A stretch of DNA of 64,000 nucleotides from Candidatus Pelagibacterales bacterium (GTDB lineage: Bacteria > Pseudomonadota > Alphaproteobacteria > TMED109): NCBI GenBank assembly GCA_002715505.1, contig PAZF01000002.1, positions 118,644 to 182,643 on the forward strand. Reading direction: 5' to 3'. Below are positions 18,168-27,790 of the stretch, piece by piece. Numbering within the stretch: position 1 is the first letter of the stretch; each line of letters opens with the position of its first letter. The translations under genes were made by a program, and so were the position numbers. The notes below the pieces were generated by a model. That model worked only from the letters and a program-made list of their open reading frames with translations. It was not told the DNA's origin and made no database searches.

Positions 18168-19493
18168 ATGGTAAAAAAATATAATATAGGGCTTTTAAAT
18201 GGAATAGTATGCACTCATAATAATCAGAGAAAAGCCTCTATTGGAATTAAAGACAAAAAAATTATAAAAATTGGAAAAATTAAACCATCAGAATGTTCAC
18301 AAATTATAGATTGTCAAAATAAGCATATATTACCTGGTATAATAGATACCCAAGTACATTTTAGAGAGCCAGGTTTAGCGCATAAAGAGGACATAGGGTC
18401 TGGAACAAAGTCTGGACTTCTAGGAGGTATTACAACAATATTTGAAATGCCAAATACATCCCCTGCCACAATAAATAAAAAAGAAATAGATAGAAAGTTG
18501 AGAATTGCAAAAAATAAAAGCTGGATTAATTATTCTTTTTTTATAGGAGCATGTAAAAAAAACCTAGATAAACTTGCAAAACTTGAGAAAATAAAAGGAT
18601 GCGCTGGAATAAAAATTTTTATGGGATCATCAACAGGAAGCTTGCTATTATCAGAAGAAAAGGATTTGGAAAAAGCATTAAAAATTTGTAAAAGAAGAGT
18701 AGCTTTACATTCTGAGGATGAACAAAGACTAAAAACCAGATTTATTAATATAGATAAAAAAAAGGGTGTTAGTCAGCATGAAGTATGGAGAGATGTAGAA
18801 TCAGCTATACTGTCTACAAAAAGAGTATTAAAATATGCAAAAAAATATAATACTAAGGCTCATATACTTCACATATCTACCAAAGAAGAAATAGATCTGC
18901 TTAAAAAAACAGGCAAAAATATTACAGGTGAAGTAACTCCTCAACATCTAACGTTGCACTCACCTAATTGTTATAGAAAACTAGGCACCAAATCTCAAAT
19001 GAATCCTCCTATCCGAAATAGATCACATCAGAATGGTTTATGGAATGGAATACATAATGGAATAGTTAATGTTATTGGATCAGATCATGCTCCACATACC
19101 ATTGAAGAAAAAAAATTAAATTGGCCAAACTCACCATCAGGATTACCTGGTGTACAAACTACCTTACACATAATGTTAAATCATGTAAATAAAGGTAAAA
19201 TAACCTTAAAAAAAGTTATAGAATTACTGTCATATAATCCTGCCAAAATTTATAAAATTAAAAATAAAGGCCAAATTAAAAAGAATTTTGACGCAGATAT
19301 TACAATTATAGATCTAAATAAAACATATATTATAAAAAATAAAGATATGGCTTACAAATGTGGCTGGACTCCTTTTGATGGAATGAAGGTTAAAGGAGAT
19401 GTTTTCGCCACTCTAATAAATGGAAAAATTAAAATGATTAACAAGAAAGTTTTAGGAAAGCCTGATGGAAAAATGGTACAATTTCATAAGTAA
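18168..19493 (+). CDS. pyrC: Dihydroorotase (amidohydrolase family)
   Basis: The 441-residue protein has the metal-binding DTQVHFREPGLAHKEDI motif, GGITTIFEMPNTSPAT, the lysine expected to be carboxylated in IKIFMGSSTG, and the late GSDHAPHTIEEK motif. These fit the class I dihydroorotase branch, which closes carbamoyl-aspartate to dihydroorotate in pyrimidine synthesis. No other pyr gene is nearby, and related hydantoinases and allantoinases share the fold. The HFREPG and DHAPH motifs favour dihydroorotase. Confidence 0.8.
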   Translation: MVKKYNIGLLNGIVCTHNNQRKASIGIKDKKIIKIGKIKPSECSQIIDCQNKHILPGIIDTQVHFREPGLAHKEDIGSGTKSGLLGGITTIFEMPNTSPATINKKEIDRKLRIAKNKSWINYSFFIGACKKNLDKLAKLEKIKGCAGIKIFMGSSTGSLLLSEEKDLEKALKICKRRVALHSEDEQRLKTRFINIDKKKGVSQHEVWRDVESAILSTKRVLKYAKKYNTKAHILHISTKEEIDLLKKTGKNITGEVTPQHLTLHSPNCYRKLGTKSQMNPPIRNRSHQNGLWNGIHNGIVNVIGSDHAPHTIEEKKLNWPNSPSGLPGVQTTLHIMLNHVNKGKITLKKVIELLSYNPAKIYKIKNKGQIKKNFDADITIIDLNKTYIIKNKDMAYKCGWTPFDGMKVKGDVFATLINGKIKMINKKVLGKPDGKMVQFHK

Positions 19494-20097
19494 AAGAAAT
19501 TTAATATTTTTGTTAATAACTTTTATTTTTTCATATAAAAACAATAGTTTGTCTCAGACTTTTGATATTCCAGCTAACTTTGTAGAGGGTCCGCTAATTT
19601 ATTCTTATGAAACTAACTTAAAAGGAATTAGTAAGATATCTCCTATAGATGATGCTTTTGTAAAATATTCAAGTTTAGAATTAAGTATTGTAAATTCTAA
19701 GATAAACTATCCATCCAAATGGTTAGAAGATAAAATTTATGATGAATTAGGTGATGTTGCAGAAATGGAGAGACTACTTAGAAGTAAAGATAGTCCTCTA
19801 GCAGATCCCATATTTGACCAATTCAAGCATTTGCCAATTTATATTGATGATACCATAGAACAACTTGCTATTAATCCTTTAGTTTTCTGTAAAAAAATAA
19901 GTGTGCTTTATAATAAAACTGGTAAGTTTTATGAACTTAACTGCACTATACCTTTTGGTTTTTTTAATAATTATTTATTAATGCGCCTACAATTTAAAAG
20001 AAATATTTGGTACTTTACTAAAATAACTACTTTAAATTATAATAGATTATTAGACTTTTTAACTATAGCTGATAGCTTTCGAATAAAAAAAAATTGA
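19465..20097 (+). CDS. Secreted protein of unknown function
   Basis: The 210-residue protein starts within the last 29 bases of the dihydroorotase gene, in another frame. Its N-terminus has a positively charged stretch followed by a hydrophobic run (LIFLLITFIFSY), a likely signal peptide or anchor. The rest has two cysteines and no recognised motif. The overlap implies translational coupling with the upstream gene. I see no functional clue. Confidence 0.65.
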   Translation: MEKWYNFISKRNLIFLLITFIFSYKNNSLSQTFDIPANFVEGPLIYSYETNLKGISKISPIDDAFVKYSSLELSIVNSKINYPSKWLEDKIYDELGDVAEMERLLRSKDSPLADPIFDQFKHLPIYIDDTIEQLAINPLVFCKKISVLYNKTGKFYELNCTIPFGFFNNYLLMRLQFKRNIWYFTKITTLNYNRLLDFLTIADSFRIKKN

Positions 20098-20109
20098 TTT
20101 TTAATAATT

Positions 20110-21315
20110 ATGCTTAAAAAAAATAAAATTTTTAATAAATCTGACAGTAAATTTAATTATGCTGATCCATTTAGATTAGAAGATCAACTTACTGAAGAAG
20201 AAATACAAATTAGAAATTTAACAAAGTCTTTTGCATTAAAAGAATTATTGCCAAATATAATTACACAAAATAGATATGAAAAATATGACAAAGACTTATT
20301 CAAGCGTTTAGGGAAGCTTGGGATTTTAGGAGCACAGATTAAAGGGTATAGCTGTGCAGGAGTATCATCAGTAGCGTATGGATTAATTGCAAGAGAAATA
20401 GAAGCTATAGACTCGTCTTACAGATCTAGTTTTAGCGTTCAATCAAGCTTAGTTATGCAACCTATTTTTGATTACGGTAGTGAAAATCAAAAAAGCAAGT
20501 GGTTGCCTGAACTAGCTAAAGGTAGCCTGATAGGTTGTTTTGGTTTAACAGAATCTGACCATGGATCAGACCCATCTTCTATGCAAACAAAAGCAAAAAA
20601 AGTTAATGGAGGCTACATAATTAATGGATCTAAGAACTGGATTTCAAACAGTCCAATAGCAGATCTATTTCTAATTTGGGCTAAGGATGAAGACAATGTA
20701 ATTAGAGGTTTTATTTTAGAAAGAAAAGATAGTAAAAGCATTAAAACACCAAAGATTGAGGGAAAGTTTGCACTAAGAGCTTCTCCTACTGGGATGATAA
20801 TGCTTGATGATGTTTTTGTTCCTGAAAATAATTTACTAGAAAAAGCAAAAGGTTTACAAGCTCCTATGACATGTTTAACGTCTGCTAGATACGGAATATC
20901 TTGGGGAGTTTTAGGGGCAGCTGAATTTTGTTGGTTAAAGACTTTAGAATATGTATTAGAAAGGCATCAATTTGGAAAACCCTTAGCTGCCAATCAACTT
21001 ATACAAAAAAAGTTAGCTGATATGCAGTCTGAGATTGCTATTTCCTTGCAAGCGGCATTTAGAGTGGGAAGATTAAAAGATGAAGGAAAGGCCTCAAATG
21101 AAATGATATCAATTTTAAAAAGAAATAATGTTGGAAAAGCATTAGATATTGCTAGAAATGCTAGAGACATGCATGGAGGTAATGGTATTTCCGATGAATA
21201 CCATGTTATTAGACATATGATGAATTTAGAAGCAGTAAATACGTACGAAGGAACTCATGATATTCATGCATTGATATTAGGAAGAAGTCAAACAGGAATT
21301 CAGGCTTTTAAATAG
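20110..21315 (+). CDS. gcdH: Glutaryl-CoA dehydrogenase
   Basis: The 401-residue acyl-CoA dehydrogenase has FAD and substrate motifs [17 protein letters not shown] and [20 protein letters not shown]. The catalytic-base region is [16 protein letters not shown], a pattern characteristic of glutaryl-CoA dehydrogenases rather than chain-length acyl-CoA dehydrogenases. The enzyme oxidatively decarboxylates glutaryl-CoA to crotonyl-CoA in lysine and tryptophan breakdown. Twelve bases separate it from the upstream secreted protein. It is convergent with the valine genes. Confidence 0.88.
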   Translation: MLKKNKIFNKSDSKFNYADPFRLEDQLTEEEIQIRNLTKSFALKELLPNIITQNRYEKYDKDLFKRLGKLGILGAQIKGYSCAGVSSVAYGLIAREIEAIDSSYRSSFSVQSSLVMQPIFDYGSENQKSKWLPELAKGSLIGCFGLTESDHGSDPSSMQTKAKKVNGGYIINGSKNWISNSPIADLFLIWAKDEDNVIRGFILERKDSKSIKTPKIEGKFALRASPTGMIMLDDVFVPENNLLEKAKGLQAPMTCLTSARYGISWGVLGAAEFCWLKTLEYVLERHQFGKPLAANQLIQKKLADMQSEIAISLQAAFRVGRLKDEGKASNEMISILKRNNVGKALDIARNARDMHGGNGISDEYHVIRHMMNLEAVNTYEGTHDIHALILGRSQTGIQAFK

Positions 21316-21320
21316 AATAA

Positions 21321-22214
21321 TTATTTTTTAATTAAAATTTTTATAATAGCAGCATAATCAAGATTATTTTGATCTTGACTGCAAAATTTTTTGTAAAGCT
21401 CTAGCGCTTTTTTACCCATTCTAGTATTTAATTTTACACTTTTAGACATCTCCTGAGATATTTTTAAGTCTTTTAATATAAGTTTTGCTGCATACCCTGG
21501 TTTAAATTTATTATTAGCAGCAGAGCTTTTTACAATTCCCTGAATGGGCAAATGATTCTGCATTGCCCAAGAAGCACTTGTCGATGTTGCGCAAATTTTA
21601 TAAAATTTCTTTAAATCAATACCAAACTTTTTTGCCAATAAGAAAGCCTCACATACCCCTATCATATTTATTCCCAACATCATATTATTACATGCCTTTA
21701 CTATTTGGCCTGATCCACTATTTCCAATATGAATTATATTGTTTCCTAAACATTTAAGTATTTTTTTCGATTTATTGAATGCACTTTTATTTCCTCCCAC
21801 CATAATAGTTAAAGTTGCATTTTTTGCTCCAGAGACGCCTCCTGAGACAGGCGCATCTAAAAATCTAATATTTTTTTTTTTTAACGCTTGTGAAACTTTA
21901 ATAGTACTTTCATAGTCAGATGATGAACAATCAATAAAAACCGAATTTTCTTTAATTCTTCTAATCATACCATTTTTTCCTAAGACTAGATTATATAATG
22001 CTTTGCCGTCGGGAAGCATGGTTATAAATACGTTACTGTTTTTTCCAAGCTCATCAAAGTTTTTTGCTGCTTGCACATTTGCACTTTTAAAAGGTTTATA
22101 TAAGTTTTTGTTTATATCATATATCTTAACATGATAATTTTTTCTAATTAAGTTAAAAGCCATTGGCATTCCCATATTCCCTAGGCCTATAAAAGAAATA
22201 TTATTCATTCTCAA
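21321..22214 (-). CDS. mmsB: 3-hydroxyisobutyrate dehydrogenase
   Basis: The 297-residue protein opens with the NAD-binding signature ISFIGLGNMGMPMAFNL and has the family substrate motif DAPVSGGVSGAKNATLTIMVGG plus the lysine-containing GQIVKACNNMMLG catalytic motif. It oxidises 3-hydroxyisobutyrate to methylmalonate semialdehyde in valine breakdown. The gene order behind isobutyryl-CoA dehydrogenase and 3-hydroxyisobutyryl-CoA hydrolase, with overlapping ends, supports this over other beta-hydroxyacid dehydrogenases. Confidence 0.9.
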   Translation of the reverse strand: MRMNNISFIGLGNMGMPMAFNLIRKNYHVKIYDINKNLYKPFKSANVQAAKNFDELGKNSNVFITMLPDGKALYNLVLGKNGMIRRIKENSVFIDCSSSDYESTIKVSQALKKKNIRFLDAPVSGGVSGAKNATLTIMVGGNKSAFNKSKKILKCLGNNIIHIGNSGSGQIVKACNNMMLGINMIGVCEAFLLAKKFGIDLKKFYKICATSTSASWAMQNHLPIQGIVKSSAANNKFKPGYAAKLILKDLKISQEMSKSVKLNTRMGKKALELYKKFCSQDQNNLDYAAIIKILIKK

Positions 22215-23262
22215 ACAAATCCTTTTGCCCTAACTCAACAAAATGTTCTTTTATTAAGCTTTCCTTGATATCATAAATATTATTAGGATTCCATTTGGGA
22301 TTTCTATCTTTGTCTACCAAATTTGCCCTAACTCCTTCATAAAAATCATGCTTTGCCATCATTGCCTGACAAATTCTAAATTCCATTTTAAGGCAATCCT
22401 TGAGACTAAGTTTTTTAGCCTTAACTAATTGTTCGACAGTAACACTCATACTAGTAGGAGATTTTTTTGATAGTATTTCAAGTGTGCTATTTGCCCACTC
22501 ACTATCATCTTTCTTTAAAGATTCAAAAATTTGAATTAAACTATCTTTATTAAAGTGTTTTTCAATATTTGCAGTGTTTTTTTCTATAGATGATTTTTCT
22601 TCAAAAACTAATTTTGAGTTTTTATTTAATAAATTATCAATATAATCCGCATTGTAATTAGGTTTATTTATTATATTATCTAATATTTTTTTAATAATAT
22701 TATCTTCTAAGTAATGTGTTCCTATACCAACATACATAGAATCTAAACCATTCATTGTTTTTCCTGTTAAGGCTAAATAAGTTCCCACTGATTTCATTTT
22801 AGACAAAAAGAAGCCTCCTCCAACATCTGGGAATAGCCCAATAGCTGTTTCTGGCATTGCAGTAATAGTTTTATTGTTTACAATTCTGTGACTACCATGA
22901 ACTGATAGTCCTAAACCACCGCCCATTGCAATACCATTTAATATTGATATCCAAGGCTTAGAAAATTCAGCAATTGCTAAGTTTAAAATATATTCCTCTC
23001 GAAAAAAAATATCCGAAAGATTGTTTTCTTTTTTATCTTTAGATTTATAAACACTAACTATATCTCCTCCAGCACAAAAAGATTTTTCTCCAGCACCTTT
23101 TATAATAATTCCTGAAATACTATTGTCTTTTTCCCATTCATAAATGTGCTTAAATATTTCTCGTACCATATTTAAATTCAGTGCGTTAAGAACTTTTTCT
23201 CTGGCAAGAGTAATTATTATTGTGGAGTTTAACTTTTCTATATGTATATCATTCATTTTCAT
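22201..23262 (-). CDS. 3-hydroxyisobutyryl-CoA hydrolase
   Basis: The 353-residue crotonase-fold protein has AGGDIVSVY and GIAMGGGLGLSVHGSHRI and the AMPETAIGLFPDVGGGFFLS segment. These features, and the length, separate 3-hydroxyisobutyryl-CoA hydrolases from shorter enoyl-CoA hydratases. It releases CoA from 3-hydroxyisobutyryl-CoA. It overlaps its upstream and downstream partners in the valine operon by 14 bases each. Confidence 0.9.
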   Translation of the reverse strand: MKMNDIHIEKLNSTIIITLAREKVLNALNLNMVREIFKHIYEWEKDNSISGIIIKGAGEKSFCAGGDIVSVYKSKDKKENNLSDIFFREEYILNLAIAEFSKPWISILNGIAMGGGLGLSVHGSHRIVNNKTITAMPETAIGLFPDVGGGFFLSKMKSVGTYLALTGKTMNGLDSMYVGIGTHYLEDNIIKKILDNIINKPNYNADYIDNLLNKNSKLVFEEKSSIEKNTANIEKHFNKDSLIQIFESLKKDDSEWANSTLEILSKKSPTSMSVTVEQLVKAKKLSLKDCLKMEFRICQAMMAKHDFYEGVRANLVDKDRNPKWNPNNIYDIKESLIKEHFVELGQKDLFENE

Positions 23263-24418
23263 GTCGTCCCAATATTTTTCTAGAAATAATTAATCTCATT
23301 ACTTCATTAGTTCCCTCTAAAATTTGGTGTACTCTGCAGTCTCTAACCATCTTTTCAATCCCAAAATCAGATAAATAACCATACCCTCCATGAATTTGTA
23401 ATGCTTGATTACATATTTTAAAGCAAGCATCAGTTACAAATCTTTTTGCCATTGCTGAATAAACTGTAGAGTCACTGTCTTTATTTTCTAAAGAAACTGC
23501 GGCTTTATTAACCATCAACCTTGCAGCTTTATATTCAGTAACCATATCAGCTATTTTAAATTGAATATCTTGAAATTCTTTAAGATACTTTCCAAATTGC
23601 TTTCTCTCATTAGCATAATTTATACTCTTATCTATGCAAAACCTTGCTGCTCCTAATGAACAAGAAGCAATATTTATTCTACCACCATCTAATCCTTGCA
23701 TAGCTATTTTAAAGCCCTCTCCTTTACTGCCAACTAGATTGGATATTGGTACAATACAGTTATCAAATGAAACAGTTTTAGTTGGCTGGTTTTTCCAACC
23801 CATTTTTTCTTCGTTTTTACCAAAACTTATCCCGTCATTATTTTTATCTACTATAATACAAGATATGCCATCTTTTAAACTTTCTTCAGTTTTCAGCATT
23901 ACAAAATAAACATCTGACTCTCCAGCACCTGAAATAAAAGATTTTGAACCATTTATATCATAAGAGATATTATCTTTGTGATGTTTTGCTTTAGTTTTCA
24001 TCGCTGCAGCATCAGAACCGGAACCTGCTTCCGTAAGACAATAAGAAGCTATCGAATCCATATTAATTATCTTGGATAAATATTTTTCCTTTATTTGTTT
24101 ATTACCAAAATTACTTAGCATCCAAGCTGCCATATTATGAATTGTTAGAAAAGCAGAAGTTGAAGGACAGGCGTAAGCTAATTCTTCAAAAATAAGAGAT
24201 GCATCTAGTCTGCTTAGTCCTAAACCACCATCTTTTTCTGAAACGTAGATGCCGGCTAATCCTAAATCACCTGCTTTTTTATAAATTTTTTTTGGAAAAA
24301 AACACTCCTTATCCCATTTAAGTGCATTAGGAGTAATATTTTCAAAAGCAAATTGACTAGTACTCTCAATTATTGCTCTTTGATCTTCATTTAAATCTTT
24401 ATATTTATCAAGCAGCAT
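23249..24418 (-). CDS. Isobutyryl-CoA dehydrogenase (acyl-CoA dehydrogenase)
   Basis: The 389-residue flavoprotein has LTEAGSGSDAAAMKTKA, the NGSKSFISGAGESDVY segment and, near the C-terminus, the catalytic-base region VHQILEGTNEVMRLIISR. Position first in an operon with 3-hydroxyisobutyryl-CoA hydrolase and 3-hydroxyisobutyrate dehydrogenase points to isobutyryl-CoA in valine degradation. It is divergent from hemB with about 43 bases between the starts. Confidence 0.88.
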   Translation of the reverse strand: MLLDKYKDLNEDQRAIIESTSQFAFENITPNALKWDKECFFPKKIYKKAGDLGLAGIYVSEKDGGLGLSRLDASLIFEELAYACPSTSAFLTIHNMAAWMLSNFGNKQIKEKYLSKIINMDSIASYCLTEAGSGSDAAAMKTKAKHHKDNISYDINGSKSFISGAGESDVYFVMLKTEESLKDGISCIIVDKNNDGISFGKNEEKMGWKNQPTKTVSFDNCIVPISNLVGSKGEGFKIAMQGLDGGRINIASCSLGAARFCIDKSINYANERKQFGKYLKEFQDIQFKIADMVTEYKAARLMVNKAAVSLENKDSDSTVYSAMAKRFVTDACFKICNQALQIHGGYGYLSDFGIEKMVRDCRVHQILEGTNEVMRLIISRKILGRHENE

Positions 24419-24461
24419 TATTCTTTACACTAAAATTTTAAAATATTATAATTTATACTCT

Positions 24462-25466
24462 ATGAACAATTATTTATCAAACTTTCCTTTACATAGACCT
24501 AGAAGATTAAGGAGCAGTAAATGGATTAGAAAGTTAGTGCAAGAGACAAAATTGCTCACAGAAGATTTAATTTTTCCAATCTTTGTTACATATGAAAGAA
24601 AATCTAGTAAAATTAAATCAATGCCTGGTATTTGTAGATACAATATCGAAGAAGCATTAGATCTTGCACATAAAGCAAAAGAACTTGGAATTAATGCTGT
24701 AGCATTATTTCCACAAGTATCCCAAGATATAAAAGATGATAAAGGTAGTGAAGCTTTTAAAAAAGATAATATAATTTGTAAACTTGTAGAAAAAATAAAA
24801 AAAACTATTCCATCACTAGGAGTAATATGTGATGTGGCGTTAGACCCGTATACTAAATCAGGACATGATGGTTTAGTAGAAAATGGAAAAGTAATAAACG
24901 ATAAAACTTTAGATTTATTATGTGAGCAAGCCTTAATAAATGCACAGGCTGGATGCGACATAGTCGCCCCTTCAGATATGATGGATGGTAGAGTTCAAAA
25001 AATTAGAAATTATTTGGATAAAAATAATAAAGAAGAAACCCTAATTATGTCATACGCCGTTAAATACTCTTCTTCAATGTATGGACCCTTTAGAGAAGCA
25101 ATATCTGCTTCTTTAAATCTTGGGGAGGATAAAAAGAAATCATATCAAATGGATTATGCTAATATTAATGAAGCCTTAAAAGAAGCCTCAATGGATATAA
25201 AAGAAGGTGCAGACATATTACTTATAAAACCTGGAATAATGTATCTAGATGTTTTAAAAGAAATAAAGAAAAAATTTAAATATCCTACTTTTAGCTATCA
25301 AGTATCTGGAGAGTATTCTATGCTAAAAAATGCAATACTATCAGGAACTTTTAAAGAGGAGGAAGTTTTGTTAGAAATACTTAGTTGTTTTAAACGTGCT
25401 GGAGCTGATTCAATAATAACTTATTTTGCTCTAGACGTAGCCAATATATTAAAAAAGGGTGCTTAA
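24462..25466 (+). CDS. hemB: Delta-aminolevulinic acid dehydratase (porphobilinogen synthase)
   Basis: The 334-residue protein has the N-terminal RPRRLRSS signature, the two Schiff-base lysine regions (MSYAVKYSSSMYGPFREA and ILLIKPGIMYLDVL), and QVSGEYSM. In the metal-site region it reads DVALDPYTKSGHDG, with no cysteines where zinc enzymes carry them, so it is the Mg-type found in many alphaproteobacteria. It condenses two aminolevulinates to porphobilinogen for haem. Its TAA stop shares the tetranucleotide TTAA with the stop of the convergent livF. Confidence 0.94.
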   Translation: MNNYLSNFPLHRPRRLRSSKWIRKLVQETKLLTEDLIFPIFVTYERKSSKIKSMPGICRYNIEEALDLAHKAKELGINAVALFPQVSQDIKDDKGSEAFKKDNIICKLVEKIKKTIPSLGVICDVALDPYTKSGHDGLVENGKVINDKTLDLLCEQALINAQAGCDIVAPSDMMDGRVQKIRNYLDKNNKEETLIMSYAVKYSSSMYGPFREAISASLNLGEDKKKSYQMDYANINEALKEASMDIKEGADILLIKPGIMYLDVLKEIKKKFKYPTFSYQVSGEYSMLKNAILSGTFKEEEVLLEILSCFKRAGADSIITYFALDVANILKKGA

Positions 25467-26098
25467 GAAATAATCTGACCTCTTTCTAGTTTTACTATTT
25501 CAGCATCTATTATTTTAGAGTATGTATCGTCTGATTCTGTTATTAAAGTAATCAATTTTAATTTATTTAATTCTACTATTAGTTCAACTAGCCTTTCAGC
25601 TAATGCTGGCGCTACTCCCTCAAAAGGCTCATCTAACAATAATAAATTCCTTCCTATTATCATAGCCCTTGCTAATGCTACAAGTTTTTGTTGACCACCA
25701 GAAAGTTGATAAGAATCACTATAAAGGAAAACTTTAATTTCAGGAATAAAACTCAATACTCTTTCTAGACTACTGTTTTCATTGATTTTTTTATTGCACC
25801 ACAATGGAAGTAATATATTTTCTTTTACAGATAAGTTCGGTATCAGCCTTCTATCTTCTGGCATATATCCGATACCAAAAGAACTCAGACTACTTGTATT
25901 ATAATTATTTAAATTGTTATCATTGAATTCAATATTACCTGAGTCTAGTTGTAATATTCGCATAATTGATCTAACTAATGTAGTTTTTCCTGCTCCATTT
26001 CTACCTATGATGCTAGTAAATTTATTGATAATTATAGAAATATTCGTAAGTATTTTTACGTTATCAATGCTTACATCAATATTATTAATCTTTAGCAT
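25463..26098 (-). CDS. livF: Branched-chain amino-acid type ABC transporter ATP-binding protein (LivF)
   Basis: The 211-residue ATPase has Walker A GRNGAGKTTLVRS, the ABC signature LSGGQQKLVALARA and Walker B LLLDEPFEGVAPALAE, the wording typical of LivF-type subunits. It is the last gene of a four-gene run livH-livM-livG-livF on the minus strand and ends inside the hemB stop. Members of this transporter class import branched-chain amino acids, but also urea or short amides, so substrate is inferred from family only. Confidence 0.88.
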   Translation of the reverse strand: MLKINNIDVSIDNVKILTNISIIINKFTSIIGRNGAGKTTLVRSIMRILQLDSGNIEFNDNNLNNYNTSSLSSFGIGYMPEDRRLIPNLSVKENILLPLWCNKKINENSSLERVLSFIPEIKVFLYSDSYQLSGGQQKLVALARAMIIGRNLLLLDEPFEGVAPALAERLVELIVELNKLKLITLITESDDTYSKIIDAEIVKLERGQIIS

Positions 26099-26838
26099 TA
26101 ACTTTTTCCTACGATATATTTTAGAACATCTTTTTGTTTTAATGCTTTTTGAGGATTACCATCGGCTATAATCCTTCCATTATAAAAAGCTAGGACTCTT
26201 TTTGAATATTTTCTAATTATATCCATATCATGCTCTATAAAAAGAACTGAAATATTAAAACTTTTTATTGCTTTTAAGGTATGATTCATAACAGAGTATT
26301 TTTCATCTGTACTTATTCCTGAAGTAGGTTCATCTAAAAGCACTATTGAAGGTTTGCCCAAAATTGCAATTAGAATATCTAGAATTTTTCTTGCTCCTTG
26401 TGGTAATAAATTAACTTTTCTATCTGTATACTCTTTAATATTAAATTGATTCAATAAAAACTTAGCATAGTCTATGTTTTCTTTACTGAAGGCTAAATCA
26501 GAAAAAGAAAACTGCTTATTTTTTGAAACTAAATTTGAAATCATAACATTTTCTAAAACACTTAGTGAGTCAAAAACTTGAGGAATTTGAAATGACCTAT
26601 GTATACCTAAGTTTTTAATTTCTAAAACATCAAGATTAGAAATATCTTTGCCTTTAAAAAAAATTTTTCCTTTATCTTGTTTAGTATACCCAGTAATTAT
26701 ATTGCAAAATGTAGTTTTTCCAGCTCCATTAGCTCCTATAATTCCTATTACCTCATTATTATCCATAGAAAAATTAATATTTTCTGCTGCAATAACAGAA
26801 CCAAATTTTTTAAAAAGTTTTTTTACTTCTAATAGCAT
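26098..26838 (-). CDS. livG: Branched-chain amino-acid type ABC transporter ATP-binding protein (LivG)
   Basis: The 246-residue ATPase has Walker A GANGAGKTTFCNI, the LivG-type insertion IHRSFQIPQVFDSLSVLENV, a loose signature motif LLPQGARKILDI (Q-G-A-R in place of S-G-G-Q), and Walker B VLLDEPTSGIS. It overlaps the next ORF's coding start by one base and the permease upstream by 29 bases. It pairs with LivF as the nucleotide-binding dimer. Confidence 0.86.
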   Translation of the reverse strand: MLLEVKKLFKKFGSVIAAENINFSMDNNEVIGIIGANGAGKTTFCNIITGYTKQDKGKIFFKGKDISNLDVLEIKNLGIHRSFQIPQVFDSLSVLENVMISNLVSKNKQFSFSDLAFSKENIDYAKFLLNQFNIKEYTDRKVNLLPQGARKILDILIAILGKPSIVLLDEPTSGISTDEKYSVMNHTLKAIKSFNISVLFIEHDMDIIRKYSKRVLAFYNGRIIADGNPQKALKQKDVLKYIVGKS

Positions 26839-27790
26839 TTTTAATTCTTCTTAATTTAAAAATAATTGAACCCAAGCCTTCTGGAAGATAAATAATTCCT
26901 ACAATTAAAATTATACCTATTGTCATTTGCCAAGTATTAGGAAATAAATACAAAGCATATGATCTTATAAACTCAAAAAACAATGACCCAATTAATGGAG
27001 CAATAACATTCATCGTGCCTGAAAGAATTGCAACAAATACAAATTCTCCTGACTTAGTCCAATAAGCAGTATCTTCTGGAGTAACATGCCCTACTAAAAT
27101 GACCATTAATGCTCCTCCGAGAGAAGCTAATATGCCAGAAATTATATAAACGTTATGAATTTGTTGAGTTACATTAATTCCAAGATAACTTGCTCTAATT
27201 TCATTATCTTTTATTGCTAAAACCATTTTTCCAGTTGAAGAAGAAGTATATTTGGAAACTAAAAGAATGCATACAAAACTAATGACTATTATAAAAAAAT
27301 AAGAAACTATATTTAAACGAACTTGGTCAATTATTTCAAATCCGAAATATGTAAGATCTTTTATACCAAATCCGTCTGTAGAGCCTAAAGATACGCTCTT
27401 TACAATAATACCAAATAATATCATTGATAGAGCAAGATTCATCATAGCAAAGAAAATACCTCTAAACTTCCTCACAAAAAAACCTAACAACCAGGATACG
27501 ATTCCTCCCAAAATTGCTGTAATTAATATAAGTAAAAATGCATCTTGTATATTTAAAAAATTGTAAGATATCGCAACTGAATAACCACCTAAGCAATAAT
27601 ACAAACCGTGCCCAAATGAGATCAAGCCTGCTCTCATTAATACTAATAAACTAAGAACTACAAGACCATTACTGCAAGCAAGACAGACTATATTTAAACT
27701 CCAGCTAGGGAGATAGAACCAACTAGCTAATAGAAATAATAAGAATAAATAAATAGTATAATTATTATATTTTTTATATTTTGAAATCAT
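26810..27790 (-). CDS. livM: Branched-chain amino-acid type ABC transporter permease (LivM)
   Basis: The 326-residue protein has about eight to nine hydrophobic segments and the LivM-type motif GLISFGHGLYYCLGGYSVA. A loop matching the ATPase-contact region (MVLAIKDNEIRASYLGINV) follows, and then a glycine-rich LASLGGALMVIL. It is an inner-membrane permease, partner of LivH. The ends overlap both neighbours, as expected for one operon. Confidence 0.88.
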   Translation of the reverse strand: MISKYKKYNNYTIYLFLLFLLASWFYLPSWSLNIVCLACSNGLVVLSLLVLMRAGLISFGHGLYYCLGGYSVAISYNFLNIQDAFLLILITAILGGIVSWLLGFFVRKFRGIFFAMMNLALSMILFGIIVKSVSLGSTDGFGIKDLTYFGFEIIDQVRLNIVSYFFIIVISFVCILLVSKYTSSSTGKMVLAIKDNEIRASYLGINVTQQIHNVYIISGILASLGGALMVILVGHVTPEDTAYWTKSGEFVFVAILSGTMNVIAPLIGSLFFEFIRSYALYLFPNTWQMTIGIILIVGIIYLPEGLGSIIFKLRRIKNAIRSKKTF

